Origin: Vibrio sinensis
Lineage (GTDB): Bacteria; Pseudomonadota; Gammaproteobacteria; Enterobacterales; Vibrionaceae
DNA: 64,000 bases
Reading direction: 5' to 3'
Assembly (NCBI RefSeq): GCF_003605645.1
Contig: NZ_QVMU01000021.1
Span: forward strand, 1-64,000
The notes under the pieces are model-generated. The model did not search any database. It saw only the letters and a program-made list of their open reading frames with translations, and was not told the origin of the DNA. Positions 55,086 through 63,086 of this stretch are shown here, in pieces (within the stretch, counting starts at the first letter, position 1; each line of letters begins with the position of its first letter). Position numbers and translations under genes: made by a program.

Positions 55086-55664
55086 ATGGAAAGAGTCAGT
55101 ACCCCTTGCCAGGTTTACGAAGTCGATGGCGATATTGTCTTACGTACCGCTGAGCCAACAGATGGTTATATGCTTGCGAATTACTTCCAAACCAACCGAG
55201 AGCATTTAAGGCCATGGGAGCCAAAACGTGAAGAGGCATTCTTTACGTTGGCAGGTTGGACTCAACGTCTGATTAAGCTCAATGAACTGCATAAAATGGG
55301 CTTGGGCTATTATCTGCTAATCATAGATAAAGAGAGCGGGGCAATGCTGGGGACGATTTCATTTAGTAACATTGCTCGTTTTCCTTGTCATTCTTGTAAT
55401 GTAGGGTACTCGTTAGCTTTAAGTGCACAAGGTCGGGGTGTAATGGGTAGAGCTTTGAAGTTAGCGATAGACTATATGTTCAAGATACAGAACATTCATC
55501 GCATTATGGCAAGTTATATGCCTCGAAACAGTAAAAGTGCCAATGTATTGAAGCGAGCTGGTTTTGAACTGGAAGGGTTTGCAAAAAATTATCTGCTGAT
55601 CAATGGCAAGTGGGAGGATCATAATCTAACCGCATTGGTGAACCATCACTGGAACGAAGCATGA
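55086..55664 (+). CDS. rimJ: Ribosomal-protein-alanine N-acetyltransferase (RimJ-like GNAT)
   Basis: A 192-residue GNAT acetyltransferase that would acetylate the N-terminus of ribosomal protein S5. Matching RimJ features: ADYYxxNRExLxPWEPxR (here ANYFQTNREHLRPWEPKREE), an acetyl-CoA-binding QGRGVMGRALKLAI, and the family end HRIMASYMPRNSKSANVLKRAGFELEGFAKNYLLINGKWEDH. It directly follows the tyrR stop. Confidence 0.9.
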   Translation: MERVSTPCQVYEVDGDIVLRTAEPTDGYMLANYFQTNREHLRPWEPKREEAFFTLAGWTQRLIKLNELHKMGLGYYLLIIDKESGAMLGTISFSNIARFPCHSCNVGYSLALSAQGRGVMGRALKLAIDYMFKIQNIHRIMASYMPRNSKSANVLKRAGFELEGFAKNYLLINGKWEDHNLTALVNHHWNEA

Positions 55665-56266
55665 TGAAGTTAGATCGCATGGAGCAACAACTGGCTTTAG
55701 TTATAGAGTTGGATCAATTAAAGTCCGTTCTTCGTCGTACTCGCGTAAAAAGCGCAGAAAGTCGATTAGAAAATAGTGCTGAACACAGTTGGCATGTTGC
55801 ATTGATGGCAATATTGATGGAAGAACATGCGAATGAAACGGTTGATATAAGCAAAGTCGTAAAAATGTTGCTGTTGCATGATATTGTAGAGATTGATGCT
55901 GGTGATACATTTGTTTATGACTTGGCTGCTACTGAATTACAAGCAGAAAAAGAGCTTGATGCGGCCAAACGTCTATTTGGTTTATTACCCAATGACCAAG
56001 GCGATGCACTTTTTTCAGTGTGGTTAGAGTTTGAACAAGCAGAAAGTGCAGAAGCTAAATTTGCAAAAGCATTGGATCGGATTATTCCGATGCTGCTTAA
56101 CTTTCATAATCAAGGACAAAGCTGGAAAGAGCATAATGTCTCGATGCAGCAAGCCCTTACGATAAATAAAAAAATTGAAAATGGTTCAAATGCCTTATGG
56201 GTTAAAGCCCAGCAGGTAATTGAAGAAGCCACCCATCAAGGTTGGCTAAGAAACGAGGAAAATTGA
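55661..56266 (+). CDS. HD-domain hydrolase (HDDC2/YfbR-like 5'-nucleotidase)
   Basis: A 201-residue metal-dependent phosphohydrolase. Metal-site residues are in NSAEHSWHVALMA, LLLHDIVEIDAGD and the later KALDRIIPMLLNF. The layout matches HDDC2-type proteins, some of which remove phosphate from deoxynucleoside monophosphates. It overlaps rimJ by four bases (ATGA) and the next gene by one, so it is part of the same transcript. Substrate not proven. Confidence 0.85.
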   Translation: MMKLDRMEQQLALVIELDQLKSVLRRTRVKSAESRLENSAEHSWHVALMAILMEEHANETVDISKVVKMLLLHDIVEIDAGDTFVYDLAATELQAEKELDAAKRLFGLLPNDQGDALFSVWLEFEQAESAEAKFAKALDRIIPMLLNFHNQGQSWKEHNVSMQQALTINKKIENGSNALWVKAQQVIEEATHQGWLRNEEN

Positions 56267-56739
56267 TGTCTTATTTACCTTTGGAAGAATACCAAAGAAA
56301 ATGGATTTTTACTCATCAGTCGATGCCTGTTCCAGAGCAAGACTGGATCGCGATCAAACCAATGGATCAATTGCGTTCAGCGCAGTTGTGGAAAGAGAAC
56401 ATAAGTGCGCAAAGTCCAGATGCGGATCGCTTAAGTTCAAGCGACTGGCCAATGAAAGAGAGTAATTGGTCGGATAGTGTGGATTGGATGACTGCATGGG
56501 AATCAGACGACGAGTCTCTACCAGAGTCAGTATTGGAACATATCGATTGGCAAGATGACGTAACTGTATATTTTTGTTATGAAAAATATAATGTTATCGA
56601 AACTAAATGGGTGACTTTCAAGAAGCACTGGAAAAACTTTTTGTTTTACGATGATGGTCCAATTTTAATTGCTCGTCGCCGTAATGAAGCTCTTTGGTTT
56701 GATAGCAAAGGCAAAGTAAAGTTAGGTCACCGCGACTAA
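56266..56739 (+). CDS. DUF2947-like protein
   Basis: A 157-residue soluble, acidic Trp-rich protein beginning MSYLPLEEYQRKWIF, with a later WVTFKKHWKNFLFYDDGPILIAR segment. Its length and pattern fit my memory of DUF2947 in Vibrio, but I would not rely on the number. Its ATG overlaps the upstream stop (TGATG). Function unknown; it appears to end the ycjX-to-here operon. Confidence 0.7.
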   Translation: MSYLPLEEYQRKWIFTHQSMPVPEQDWIAIKPMDQLRSAQLWKENISAQSPDADRLSSSDWPMKESNWSDSVDWMTAWESDDESLPESVLEHIDWQDDVTVYFCYEKYNVIETKWVTFKKHWKNFLFYDDGPILIARRRNEALWFDSKGKVKLGHRD

Positions 56740-56979
56740 CATTACAGCATGTAGTTATTTATTGTGACTGACTATAAAAAGATCATAAAGTGGCAAGTTG
56801 ACAGGAAAGGATCCTTTTTAGATCTTAAATATCCATATAAATCAACAGGTTTTTTTGTGATGCCAATTCCATAAATTGTGTGAATAGGTGAATAATTCAT
56901 TCAGTTTGTTATCATTTTGATTATTAGTTGTGCATATAATAATTTTCAAGTTAGCGGTAACAAGCAAAGGATTGGGTGA

Positions 56980-57159
56980 ATGGTAGAGTCATTAGTATTG
57001 CAACTACAAAGGGATTTTTATGCGCACATTAATTCGTTGCAAGCATATACACTTCCCCAAACGCGACCAACGCTAACGGTCTTAACAGAAGAAGAACTTA
57101 AAGAACTCGAAAACGTTTGGGTTGAGCTTTCTGTATGGCAACGTAAACAAACTCATTAA
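56980..57159 (+). CDS. Small soluble protein, 59 residues
   Basis: Frame MVESLVLQLQRDFYAHINS ending ELSVWQRKQTH. AAAGGA lies eight bases before the ATG, and a clear terminator follows at 57175. It is helical and acidic in the C-terminal half (LTEEELKELENVWVEL). No family recognised. Confidence 0.6.
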   Translation: MVESLVLQLQRDFYAHINSLQAYTLPQTRPTLTVLTEEELKELENVWVELSVWQRKQTH

Positions 57160-57174
57160 TTGGTTGTGATGTGG

Positions 57175-57211
57175 AAAACCTCAATAGCTTTCAAGGCATT
57201 GAGGTTTTTTT
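57175..57211 (+). terminator. Terminator after the 59-residue gene
   Basis: AAAACCTCAAT and ATTGAGGTTTT pair, then a T-run. Confidence 0.85.
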
Positions 57212-57352
57212 ATGTCTTAACTTTGAAATGTTATGTTATAACAATTGTATTCTAAGTATTGAAATTCTAAGCGAGAGTCCCCATAGTTAATCACATGAAG
57301 GTCTAATTTGATCACATAATTCGATAATATTAAGTTTCAAGTGAGTATGTAT

Positions 57353-57949
57353 ATGGCGGAAGTACGAGCCAGAGTAGACTTTAAAGTCGGCGCGAAAAGT
57401 AACATTAACGCAGAAATTCTATCCTTTCATGGTCTTATGACAGATAAGGAACATGTTGCTGTGATTTTCAAGCAGGCGGATAAAACGCAAGATGCGCCTC
57501 TTGTCCGTATGCATTCAGAATGTTTAACCGGTGATGTTTTCCATTCTTCACGATGTGATTGTGGAGAGCAACTTGAGGAAACTATCAACCGAATGGGTGA
57601 GTCAGGCGGTGTCATTTTATATTTACGGCAAGAAGGCCGTGGCATCGGTTTATATAATAAAATCGACGCGTATAAACTTCAGAGTGAAGGTATGAATACC
57701 TACGAAGCGAATAATCACCTTGGGTTCGGTGACGATTTACGCGATTTTACTGAAGCTGCGCAAATGCTGAAAGCCTTGGGACTTGATACGATTCGTCTAG
57801 TAACGAATAACCCTAAAAAAGTACGTGAACTTCAAGAGCATGGTATTACTATATCAGAAGTAGTTCATACTTCTGCCCATATCAAAGAGGGCAACGAAAG
57901 CTACTTAAAAGCAAAAGTTTCCCACGGCAAGCATGAACTAAAATTGTAA
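57353..57949 (+). CDS. ribA: GTP cyclohydrolase II
   Basis: A 198-residue riboflavin-pathway enzyme that opens the imidazole ring of GTP. The zinc-binding cysteines and signature are in SECLTGDVFHSSRCDCGEQL, followed by LYLRQEGRGIGLYNKIDAY and the GTP-binding NPKKVRELQEHG region. The ATG at 57353 (MAEVRARVDFKV) is the Vibrio start; GTG 57341 and ATG 57347 are alternatives. A terminator follows. Confidence 0.95.
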   Translation: MAEVRARVDFKVGAKSNINAEILSFHGLMTDKEHVAVIFKQADKTQDAPLVRMHSECLTGDVFHSSRCDCGEQLEETINRMGESGGVILYLRQEGRGIGLYNKIDAYKLQSEGMNTYEANNHLGFGDDLRDFTEAAQMLKALGLDTIRLVTNNPKKVRELQEHGITISEVVHTSAHIKEGNESYLKAKVSHGKHELKL

Positions 57950-57969
57950 ATATTTTTGATGATTTAGCG

Positions 57970-57999
57970 ACAAAAACCCCATGCATATGGGGTTTTTGT
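57970..57999 (+). terminator. Terminator after ribA
   Basis: ACAAAAACCCC and GGGGTTTTTGT form a perfect stem. It is symmetric and works on both strands. Confidence 0.85.
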
Positions 58000-58052
58000 G
58001 TTTCTGGGTTGCAAAAAAATTGTAACTTTGTATTATTCAGGAATTGTAGTGC

Positions 58053-58069
58053 AAATGATAATGATTAGC
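58053..58069. promoter_or_regulatory. Fur-box candidate upstream of the imelysin gene
   Basis: AAATGATAATGATTAGC matches the inverted heptamer pattern of the Fur box (GATAATGATAATCATTATC) well on its left part and partly on its right. It is about 47 bases before the start of the first gene in the iron-related cluster. Confidence 0.65.
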
Positions 58070-58115
58070 ACTATTGATTAATATAATGATACTTAGCTCA
58101 ACAAGGATGCTTCCC

Positions 58116-59378
58116 ATGAAAGTGAAATCACTTCTTTCACGTGCCGTCACGGCTACTCTATTTCTCGCCAGCTCTTCAGCTTTTTCTGCGGATGTTAATA
58201 AGCAGCAAGTGGTTGAACATTATGCTGATCTTGCTCATAGCGTTTATTCTGATGCTCTAACGACGGCACAGACGTTAGATAAATCGATTGAATCTTTTCT
58301 ATCGGAACCGTCAGCAGCAAAGCTGGAACAAGTTAAGCAAGCATGGTTAGCCTCGCGTGTACCGTACCAACAGTCTGAAGTATTTCGTTTTGGTAACGCA
58401 GTGGTTGATGATTGGGAAGGGCAATTAAACGCATGGCCTCTTGATGAGGGCTTAATTGATTATGTTAATTTAGATTATCAATACGAGCTTGGTAACGATG
58501 GCGCTAATGCCAATATTATTGCCAATGAGAAATTGGTGATCGGTTCATCTACGTTAAATGTGAAAGAAATTACACCGGAACTTATCGCTAATTTAAATGA
58601 AGTGGGTGGTTCTGAAGCGAACGTGGCCTCTGGTTACCATGCCATTGAGTTTTTATTGTGGGGACAAGATCTCAATGGAACAAATGCCGGCGCTGGAGCG
58701 AGAGCTTACACAGATTTTGTCGTTGGTAACGAGTGTACCAATGGTCACTGTGATCGTCGTGGAGATTACTTAAAAGCGGCGGCTGAATTGCTTATTCAAG
58801 ATTTAGCTTGGATGGAGAAACAATGGTCGCCAGAGCAGACTGGAAACTATCGTGAAGAGTTGCTGAATGACTCTGCAGATAATGGCCTTCGAAAAATGCT
58901 ATTTGGTATGGGTTCATTATCACTCGGTGAATTGGCGGGTGAGCGAATGAAAGTGGCGTTAGAAGCCAACTCTACAGAAGATGAGCACGATTGTTTCTCT
59001 GACAATACTCACAATTCTCATTACTACAATGAGCAGGGTATTTTTAATGTTTACACTGGAAGCTACCAGCGTACTGATGGTTCAATGTTTGAAGGCCCGA
59101 GCATTTTTGATCTTGTTGCTCAAAAGGATCAAAAAGCAGCTCAACAAATCCAAATTCAATTTGATTCGACCTTAGCTCAAGTGGGTGAGTTAGTTACAGA
59201 AGCTGAGAAAAATGGCCAATTTTTCGATCAGCTAATTGCTGCTGGCAATACTCAGGGGAATACACTGGTCAATGAAACTATCATCTCTCTAGTTGCTCAA
59301 ACGGCTTCAATCGAACGAGCAGCAAAAATTGTTGGCATCGACAGCTTAAGCCCTGATTCCGCCGATCACGAATTCTAA
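58116..59378 (+). CDS. Imelysin-like iron-regulated protein (M75 family)
   Basis: About 420 residues. Starts from ATG 58116 (AAGGA upstream) with a signal peptide (SLLSRAVTATLFLASSSAFSA). Imelysin/EfeO-type domain with the GxHxxE motif in SGYHAIEFLLWG. Related proteins bind iron or heme compounds at the cell surface and are Fur-regulated; catalytic peptidase activity is doubtful. A Fur-box candidate lies upstream, and the gene is followed by a weak terminator and the di-heme gene. Confidence 0.88.
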   Translation: MKVKSLLSRAVTATLFLASSSAFSADVNKQQVVEHYADLAHSVYSDALTTAQTLDKSIESFLSEPSAAKLEQVKQAWLASRVPYQQSEVFRFGNAVVDDWEGQLNAWPLDEGLIDYVNLDYQYELGNDGANANIIANEKLVIGSSTLNVKEITPELIANLNEVGGSEANVASGYHAIEFLLWGQDLNGTNAGAGARAYTDFVVGNECTNGHCDRRGDYLKAAAELLIQDLAWMEKQWSPEQTGNYREELLNDSADNGLRKMLFGMGSLSLGELAGERMKVALEANSTEDEHDCFSDNTHNSHYYNEQGIFNVYTGSYQRTDGSMFEGPSIFDLVAQKDQKAAQQIQIQFDSTLAQVGELVTEAEKNGQFFDQLIAAGNTQGNTLVNETIISLVAQTASIERAAKIVGIDSLSPDSADHEF

Positions 59379-59394
59379 TGAGTGATGCTAATTA

Positions 59395-59420
59395 TAGGGC
59401 TCTTAATAGAGCCCTTTTTC
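59395..59420 (+). terminator. Hairpin between imelysin and di-heme genes
   Basis: AGGGCTCT and AGAGCCCT pair, followed by a T-rich run. It overlaps the region just upstream of the next gene, so expression of the downstream genes may be partial. Confidence 0.65.
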
Positions 59421-59447
59421 TATTGTTTTTCTATTGGGTTATTTGGT

Positions 59448-60836
59448 ATGAAACTATCGTTCATCCTCGCTGTACTTAGCTCCTTTCTATTATCATTCCC
59501 TATTGCTGCGTACGAGATTAAATCTGGTGGTGGCACCACGGTTAAGAAGAGTGGGCCTAATGCCTATTCATTACCTGCCGCAAACTTACCTATGAGTAAG
59601 CGTCTTGATTTTAGCGTGGGTAATAGCTTCTTTCGTAATCCTTGGGTTCAAGCCCCAGCATCAACAGATGCACGAGATGGCTTAGGCCCGTTATTTAATA
59701 CTAACGGGTGTCAGAATTGTCATATCAAAGATGGCCGTGGTCACCCTCCAGAGAAAGGCGATTTGCATGCTGTATCCATGTTGGTTCGATTGAGTATCCC
59801 CGCGAAAACGGCAGAACAGAAAAAAGCCATTATCCAAGATGGAGTCATACCGGAACCTGTTTATGGTGACCAGTTACAAGACTTTTCTTTGCAAGACCAA
59901 AAAGCTGAAGGGAAGATTAATATCCACTATAGCGATGTACCTGTAACATTTACTGATGGCACTCAAGTAATACTACGTAAGCCAATCGTCACTTTGAGTC
60001 ATCTCGGCTATGGAGAGATGCAACCAGACACCATGTTCTCTGCCCGTGTTGCGCCGATTATGATTGGTTTAGGTTTATTGGAGAGTATTCCTGATGAGAC
60101 GCTGAAAGCGTGGGCGGATGAGGTAGATGTAGACCAAGATGGAATATCAGGAAAATTGAATAAAGTTTGGCATGTCGAAGATAAAGCTTTTGCGATAGGT
60201 CGATTTGGTTGGAAAGCGGGCCAACCAACACTGATGCAACAAAACGCAGCAGCTTTCAATGGCGACGTTGGCTTAACGAGTCATCTTTTTCCCAACGAGA
60301 ACTGCTCACCAAGCCAGAGTATTTGTCAGACGTTGCCAAATGGTGGCAAACATGAGGTCAGTAGAAATATTCTCGATTTTGTCGAGTTTTACTCTCAACA
60401 CTTAGCGGTCCCATCGCGCCGAAACGTCGATGATCCTCTTGTTCAAAAGGGCCAGGCACTATTTGTAAAAGTTGGCTGTGATAGTTGCCATAAAAGCAAT
60501 GTTCGCACAGGCGTACGAGATGATCTTCCTGCGTTATCTAACCAAACGATCCATCCTTATACTGATTTGTTGCTGCATGATATGGGCGATGGGTTGGCTG
60601 ATGATCGACCAGAGTATTTGGCGACAGGGAGAGAGTGGCGAACTGCACCATTATGGGGGATTGGTTATACCCAAGAAGTCAATAAGCACAGTTATTTCCT
60701 ACATGATGGTCGAGCACGAAACTTATTGGAAGCTGTGTTGTGGCATGGGGGAGAAGCAGAAAAAGCTAAGCAGCAAGTGCTGAGTTTTGATTCTGCTCAA
60801 CGAGATGCTCTGATTGCGTTTCTCAATTCATTATAG
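59448..60836 (+). CDS. Periplasmic di-heme thiol-oxidoreductase-like protein (DUF1111)
   Basis: About 462 residues with a signal peptide (MKLSFILAVLSSFLLSFPIAA). Two c-type heme motifs are seen: CQNCH at 88-92 and CDSCH at 344-348, in the di-heme peroxidase/DUF1111 pattern (for example GLGPLFNTNGCQNCH, FVKVGCDSCH, PLWGIGYTQEVN, FLHDGRARNLLEAVLWHGGEA). It probably performs electron transfer or iron redox change. It lies between two imelysin genes, a recurrent Fur-linked layout. The ribosome site is weak; ATG 59448 is chosen because it opens the signal peptide. Confidence 0.9.
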   Translation: MKLSFILAVLSSFLLSFPIAAYEIKSGGGTTVKKSGPNAYSLPAANLPMSKRLDFSVGNSFFRNPWVQAPASTDARDGLGPLFNTNGCQNCHIKDGRGHPPEKGDLHAVSMLVRLSIPAKTAEQKKAIIQDGVIPEPVYGDQLQDFSLQDQKAEGKINIHYSDVPVTFTDGTQVILRKPIVTLSHLGYGEMQPDTMFSARVAPIMIGLGLLESIPDETLKAWADEVDVDQDGISGKLNKVWHVEDKAFAIGRFGWKAGQPTLMQQNAAAFNGDVGLTSHLFPNENCSPSQSICQTLPNGGKHEVSRNILDFVEFYSQHLAVPSRRNVDDPLVQKGQALFVKVGCDSCHKSNVRTGVRDDLPALSNQTIHPYTDLLLHDMGDGLADDRPEYLATGREWRTAPLWGIGYTQEVNKHSYFLHDGRARNLLEAVLWHGGEAEKAKQQVLSFDSAQRDALIAFLNSL

Positions 60837-60845
60837 GAGGTTGAA

Positions 60846-61889
60846 ATGCTAAAACGATGGGTACCATTGTCAGTCTTTAGCTTGTTATTGATGAGCGGAT
60901 GTCAAACAGGGCAAGTTTACATTCCGTCCCAATCAGACTCACCGGAACTCACTTCCCACGATAGCCAAAGCGTGTATGAAGTAGAATTTTTTGCAGTTCA
61001 AGCATTCTTTCGAGCAACGATTGATCTAAACCATGAGTTTGAACGTTATTGCGCACAAGGCGGTGAACTATTGGGCATCAAACAGCAATGGCACCAAACA
61101 ACGCTAGCTTGGATGGCACTACAAGGACAGGAGCGAGGACCAACGAGGGCGCTTGAACGAAGCTGGAATGTTCAGTTTTGGCCAGATAAGAAAAATACCA
61201 CGGGTCGGAAAATGCAAAGTTTGATCACGTCACCGAATAGTTACACTGTGGAGGAAATTGCCGAGCAGAGTGTCACAGTTCAAGGCCTTGGCGCAATAGA
61301 GTGGCTACTTTATGAAGAAGTTTCAAATTTGCCGAATGATCCAATGGTGTGCGAAACCGGTGTCGCTATCAGTGAAAACCTCGTTAACAATGCCGATGCA
61401 ATACGTAAGGCTTGGAGTACAAATCCATGGAAGTCTTTGGATAACGAAGACTGGGAGGCGGAATATCTGGCGCTGTTGTCTAGTCAATTGGATTACAGCA
61501 TTAAGAAACTAAGCCGACCAATGGCGAAAGTAGGAAATCCTAGACCATACTTTGCAGAAGCGTGGCGCTCACAAACCTCGATGTCGAACCTAAAAGCAAA
61601 TATTGAAGCATTGGAAGCTTTGTACATTGCTGATGGTAATGGATTAGATCGCTTACTGAGAGATGATGGCCATGTAGCGTTAGCAGATAGAATTGTGAAT
61701 CAGTTTGATATCATGCTAGTAACTTGGCCAAGTGAATCGAGTCTATTCCAATTGTTGCAAAGCAAACAAGGATATCAGCAGGTATTCGCTCAATATAATA
61801 AGTTAACTCAGCTTAAATACTTAATTCATGAAGAAGTCGCCATTGAACTTGGTGTCGTAATAGGATTTAACGCAACTGATGGTGACTGA
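60846..61889 (+). CDS. Imelysin-like lipoprotein
   Basis: A 347-residue lipoprotein: leader with lipobox SLLLMSGC at residues 12-19. Imelysin-family features lie in the body, including VQGLGAIEWLLYEEVSN near residue 150 (imelysin GAIEWL segment). AGGAGG six bases before the ATG. It starts nine bases after the di-heme gene and overlaps DUF1513 by 11 bases, so the three form an operon. Confidence 0.87.
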   Translation: MLKRWVPLSVFSLLLMSGCQTGQVYIPSQSDSPELTSHDSQSVYEVEFFAVQAFFRATIDLNHEFERYCAQGGELLGIKQQWHQTTLAWMALQGQERGPTRALERSWNVQFWPDKKNTTGRKMQSLITSPNSYTVEEIAEQSVTVQGLGAIEWLLYEEVSNLPNDPMVCETGVAISENLVNNADAIRKAWSTNPWKSLDNEDWEAEYLALLSSQLDYSIKKLSRPMAKVGNPRPYFAEAWRSQTSMSNLKANIEALEALYIADGNGLDRLLRDDGHVALADRIVNQFDIMLVTWPSESSLFQLLQSKQGYQQVFAQYNKLTQLKYLIHEEVAIELGVVIGFNATDGD

Positions 61890-62958
61890 TCAAACAAGAC
61901 GCTCTTTACTCAAAGCAGCCCTATTTGGAGCGACAGCTCCTATCTTGCCTCTAGGGTGCGCGGCTGCCAATGAGCATAGAAAAGCCGCATTGATAGGGTG
62001 TGCATTGACATCGAGAAACCAATTCTCAGTCGTTGTCGCTAGCGAAGATGGGGCTCCAATACATCAATTGCCTTTACCGAGTCGTGGCCATGGTATCGCG
62101 GTACACCCATCACGCTCTCATGCGGTTGCCTTTGCTCGCAGACCGGGTGATTATCTGATGATATTTGACTACCAAACCGGTCAAATAGAGCGCGTTATTT
62201 TGGCTAAGAATAACCGTTATTATTATGGTCACGGCGTCTATTCGAATGATGGTTTACTTTTGTACGTCACAGAAGGTGAAAGGCGATCGAGTCGTGGAAT
62301 TATTGGTATTTATGATGCTGAGAAAAACTATCAAAAAGTCGCGGAGTTGACAGGCTTTGGAATCGGCCCTCATGAAATAATTATTATGCCAGATAATTCA
62401 TTGGTGGTCGGTGTGGGAGGCGTTCACACCCATGGCCGCAAAGCGATCAATTTAGCCACAATGGAACCTAGTTTAAGTTATTTGTCTGCAGCCGGTGAAT
62501 TACTTGAGCAGGTTCATTTACCAGATCGACATTTGAGTATTCGGCATTTAGCTCACGATGGAAATAATACGGTGCTTTGTGGTCAGCAATATCGCGGCAA
62601 TAGTGAGGAGGCTCCGGCATTGTTGGCAATGCATACTCAAGGAGGGGAGCTGGAGCCTTTGATTGCTGAACCTGAACAGTGGTCGAGATTTAATCAATAC
62701 ATTGCAAGTATTGCTGCTTCAGAACAATGGATATTAGCGACGTCTCCACGAGGAAATTGCTATGGTATTTGGTCCAAGCAATCAAAGAAATTAGTTGAGT
62801 TGGCTTCACTACCGGATGCATCCGGGGTCGTTTTTCAAAATCAACGATTTAATATAAGTTCTGGGGCAGGCCAGACAATTTCAGTGACTAAGCCGAAAGA
62901 TATTCACTCTTTTAGCCATGGTGTTCGATGGGATAATCATTGGAGTTCAATAGGTTAG
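61879..62958 (+). CDS. DUF1513 family protein (twin-arginine-type leader)
   Basis: A 359-residue beta-propeller-like protein of unknown function, usually found with imelysin and di-heme genes. The N-terminus is TAT-like (TRRSLLKAALFGATAPILPLGCA). Repeated short blade-like segments contain HGIAVHPSRSHAVAFARRPGDY, GHGVYSNDGLLLYVTEGE, GIGPHEIIIMPD and SIRHLAHDG. It ends FSHGVRWDNHW. It closes the iron-related operon. Confidence 0.9.
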   Translation: MVTDQTRRSLLKAALFGATAPILPLGCAAANEHRKAALIGCALTSRNQFSVVVASEDGAPIHQLPLPSRGHGIAVHPSRSHAVAFARRPGDYLMIFDYQTGQIERVILAKNNRYYYGHGVYSNDGLLLYVTEGERRSSRGIIGIYDAEKNYQKVAELTGFGIGPHEIIIMPDNSLVVGVGGVHTHGRKAINLATMEPSLSYLSAAGELLEQVHLPDRHLSIRHLAHDGNNTVLCGQQYRGNSEEAPALLAMHTQGGELEPLIAEPEQWSRFNQYIASIAASEQWILATSPRGNCYGIWSKQSKKLVELASLPDASGVVFQNQRFNISSGAGQTISVTKPKDIHSFSHGVRWDNHWSSIG

Positions 62959-63086
62959 ATCTCATTTTTAGGTTAAAAGTAAGAGTGTTATTTCTCAAAA
63001 ACAAGTCATGTGATGCTCGCTATTATCTGCCATACTTTTATGGATAAAAAATAATCAGATAAAGTATTCAGATAGTGAAGAGTGGT

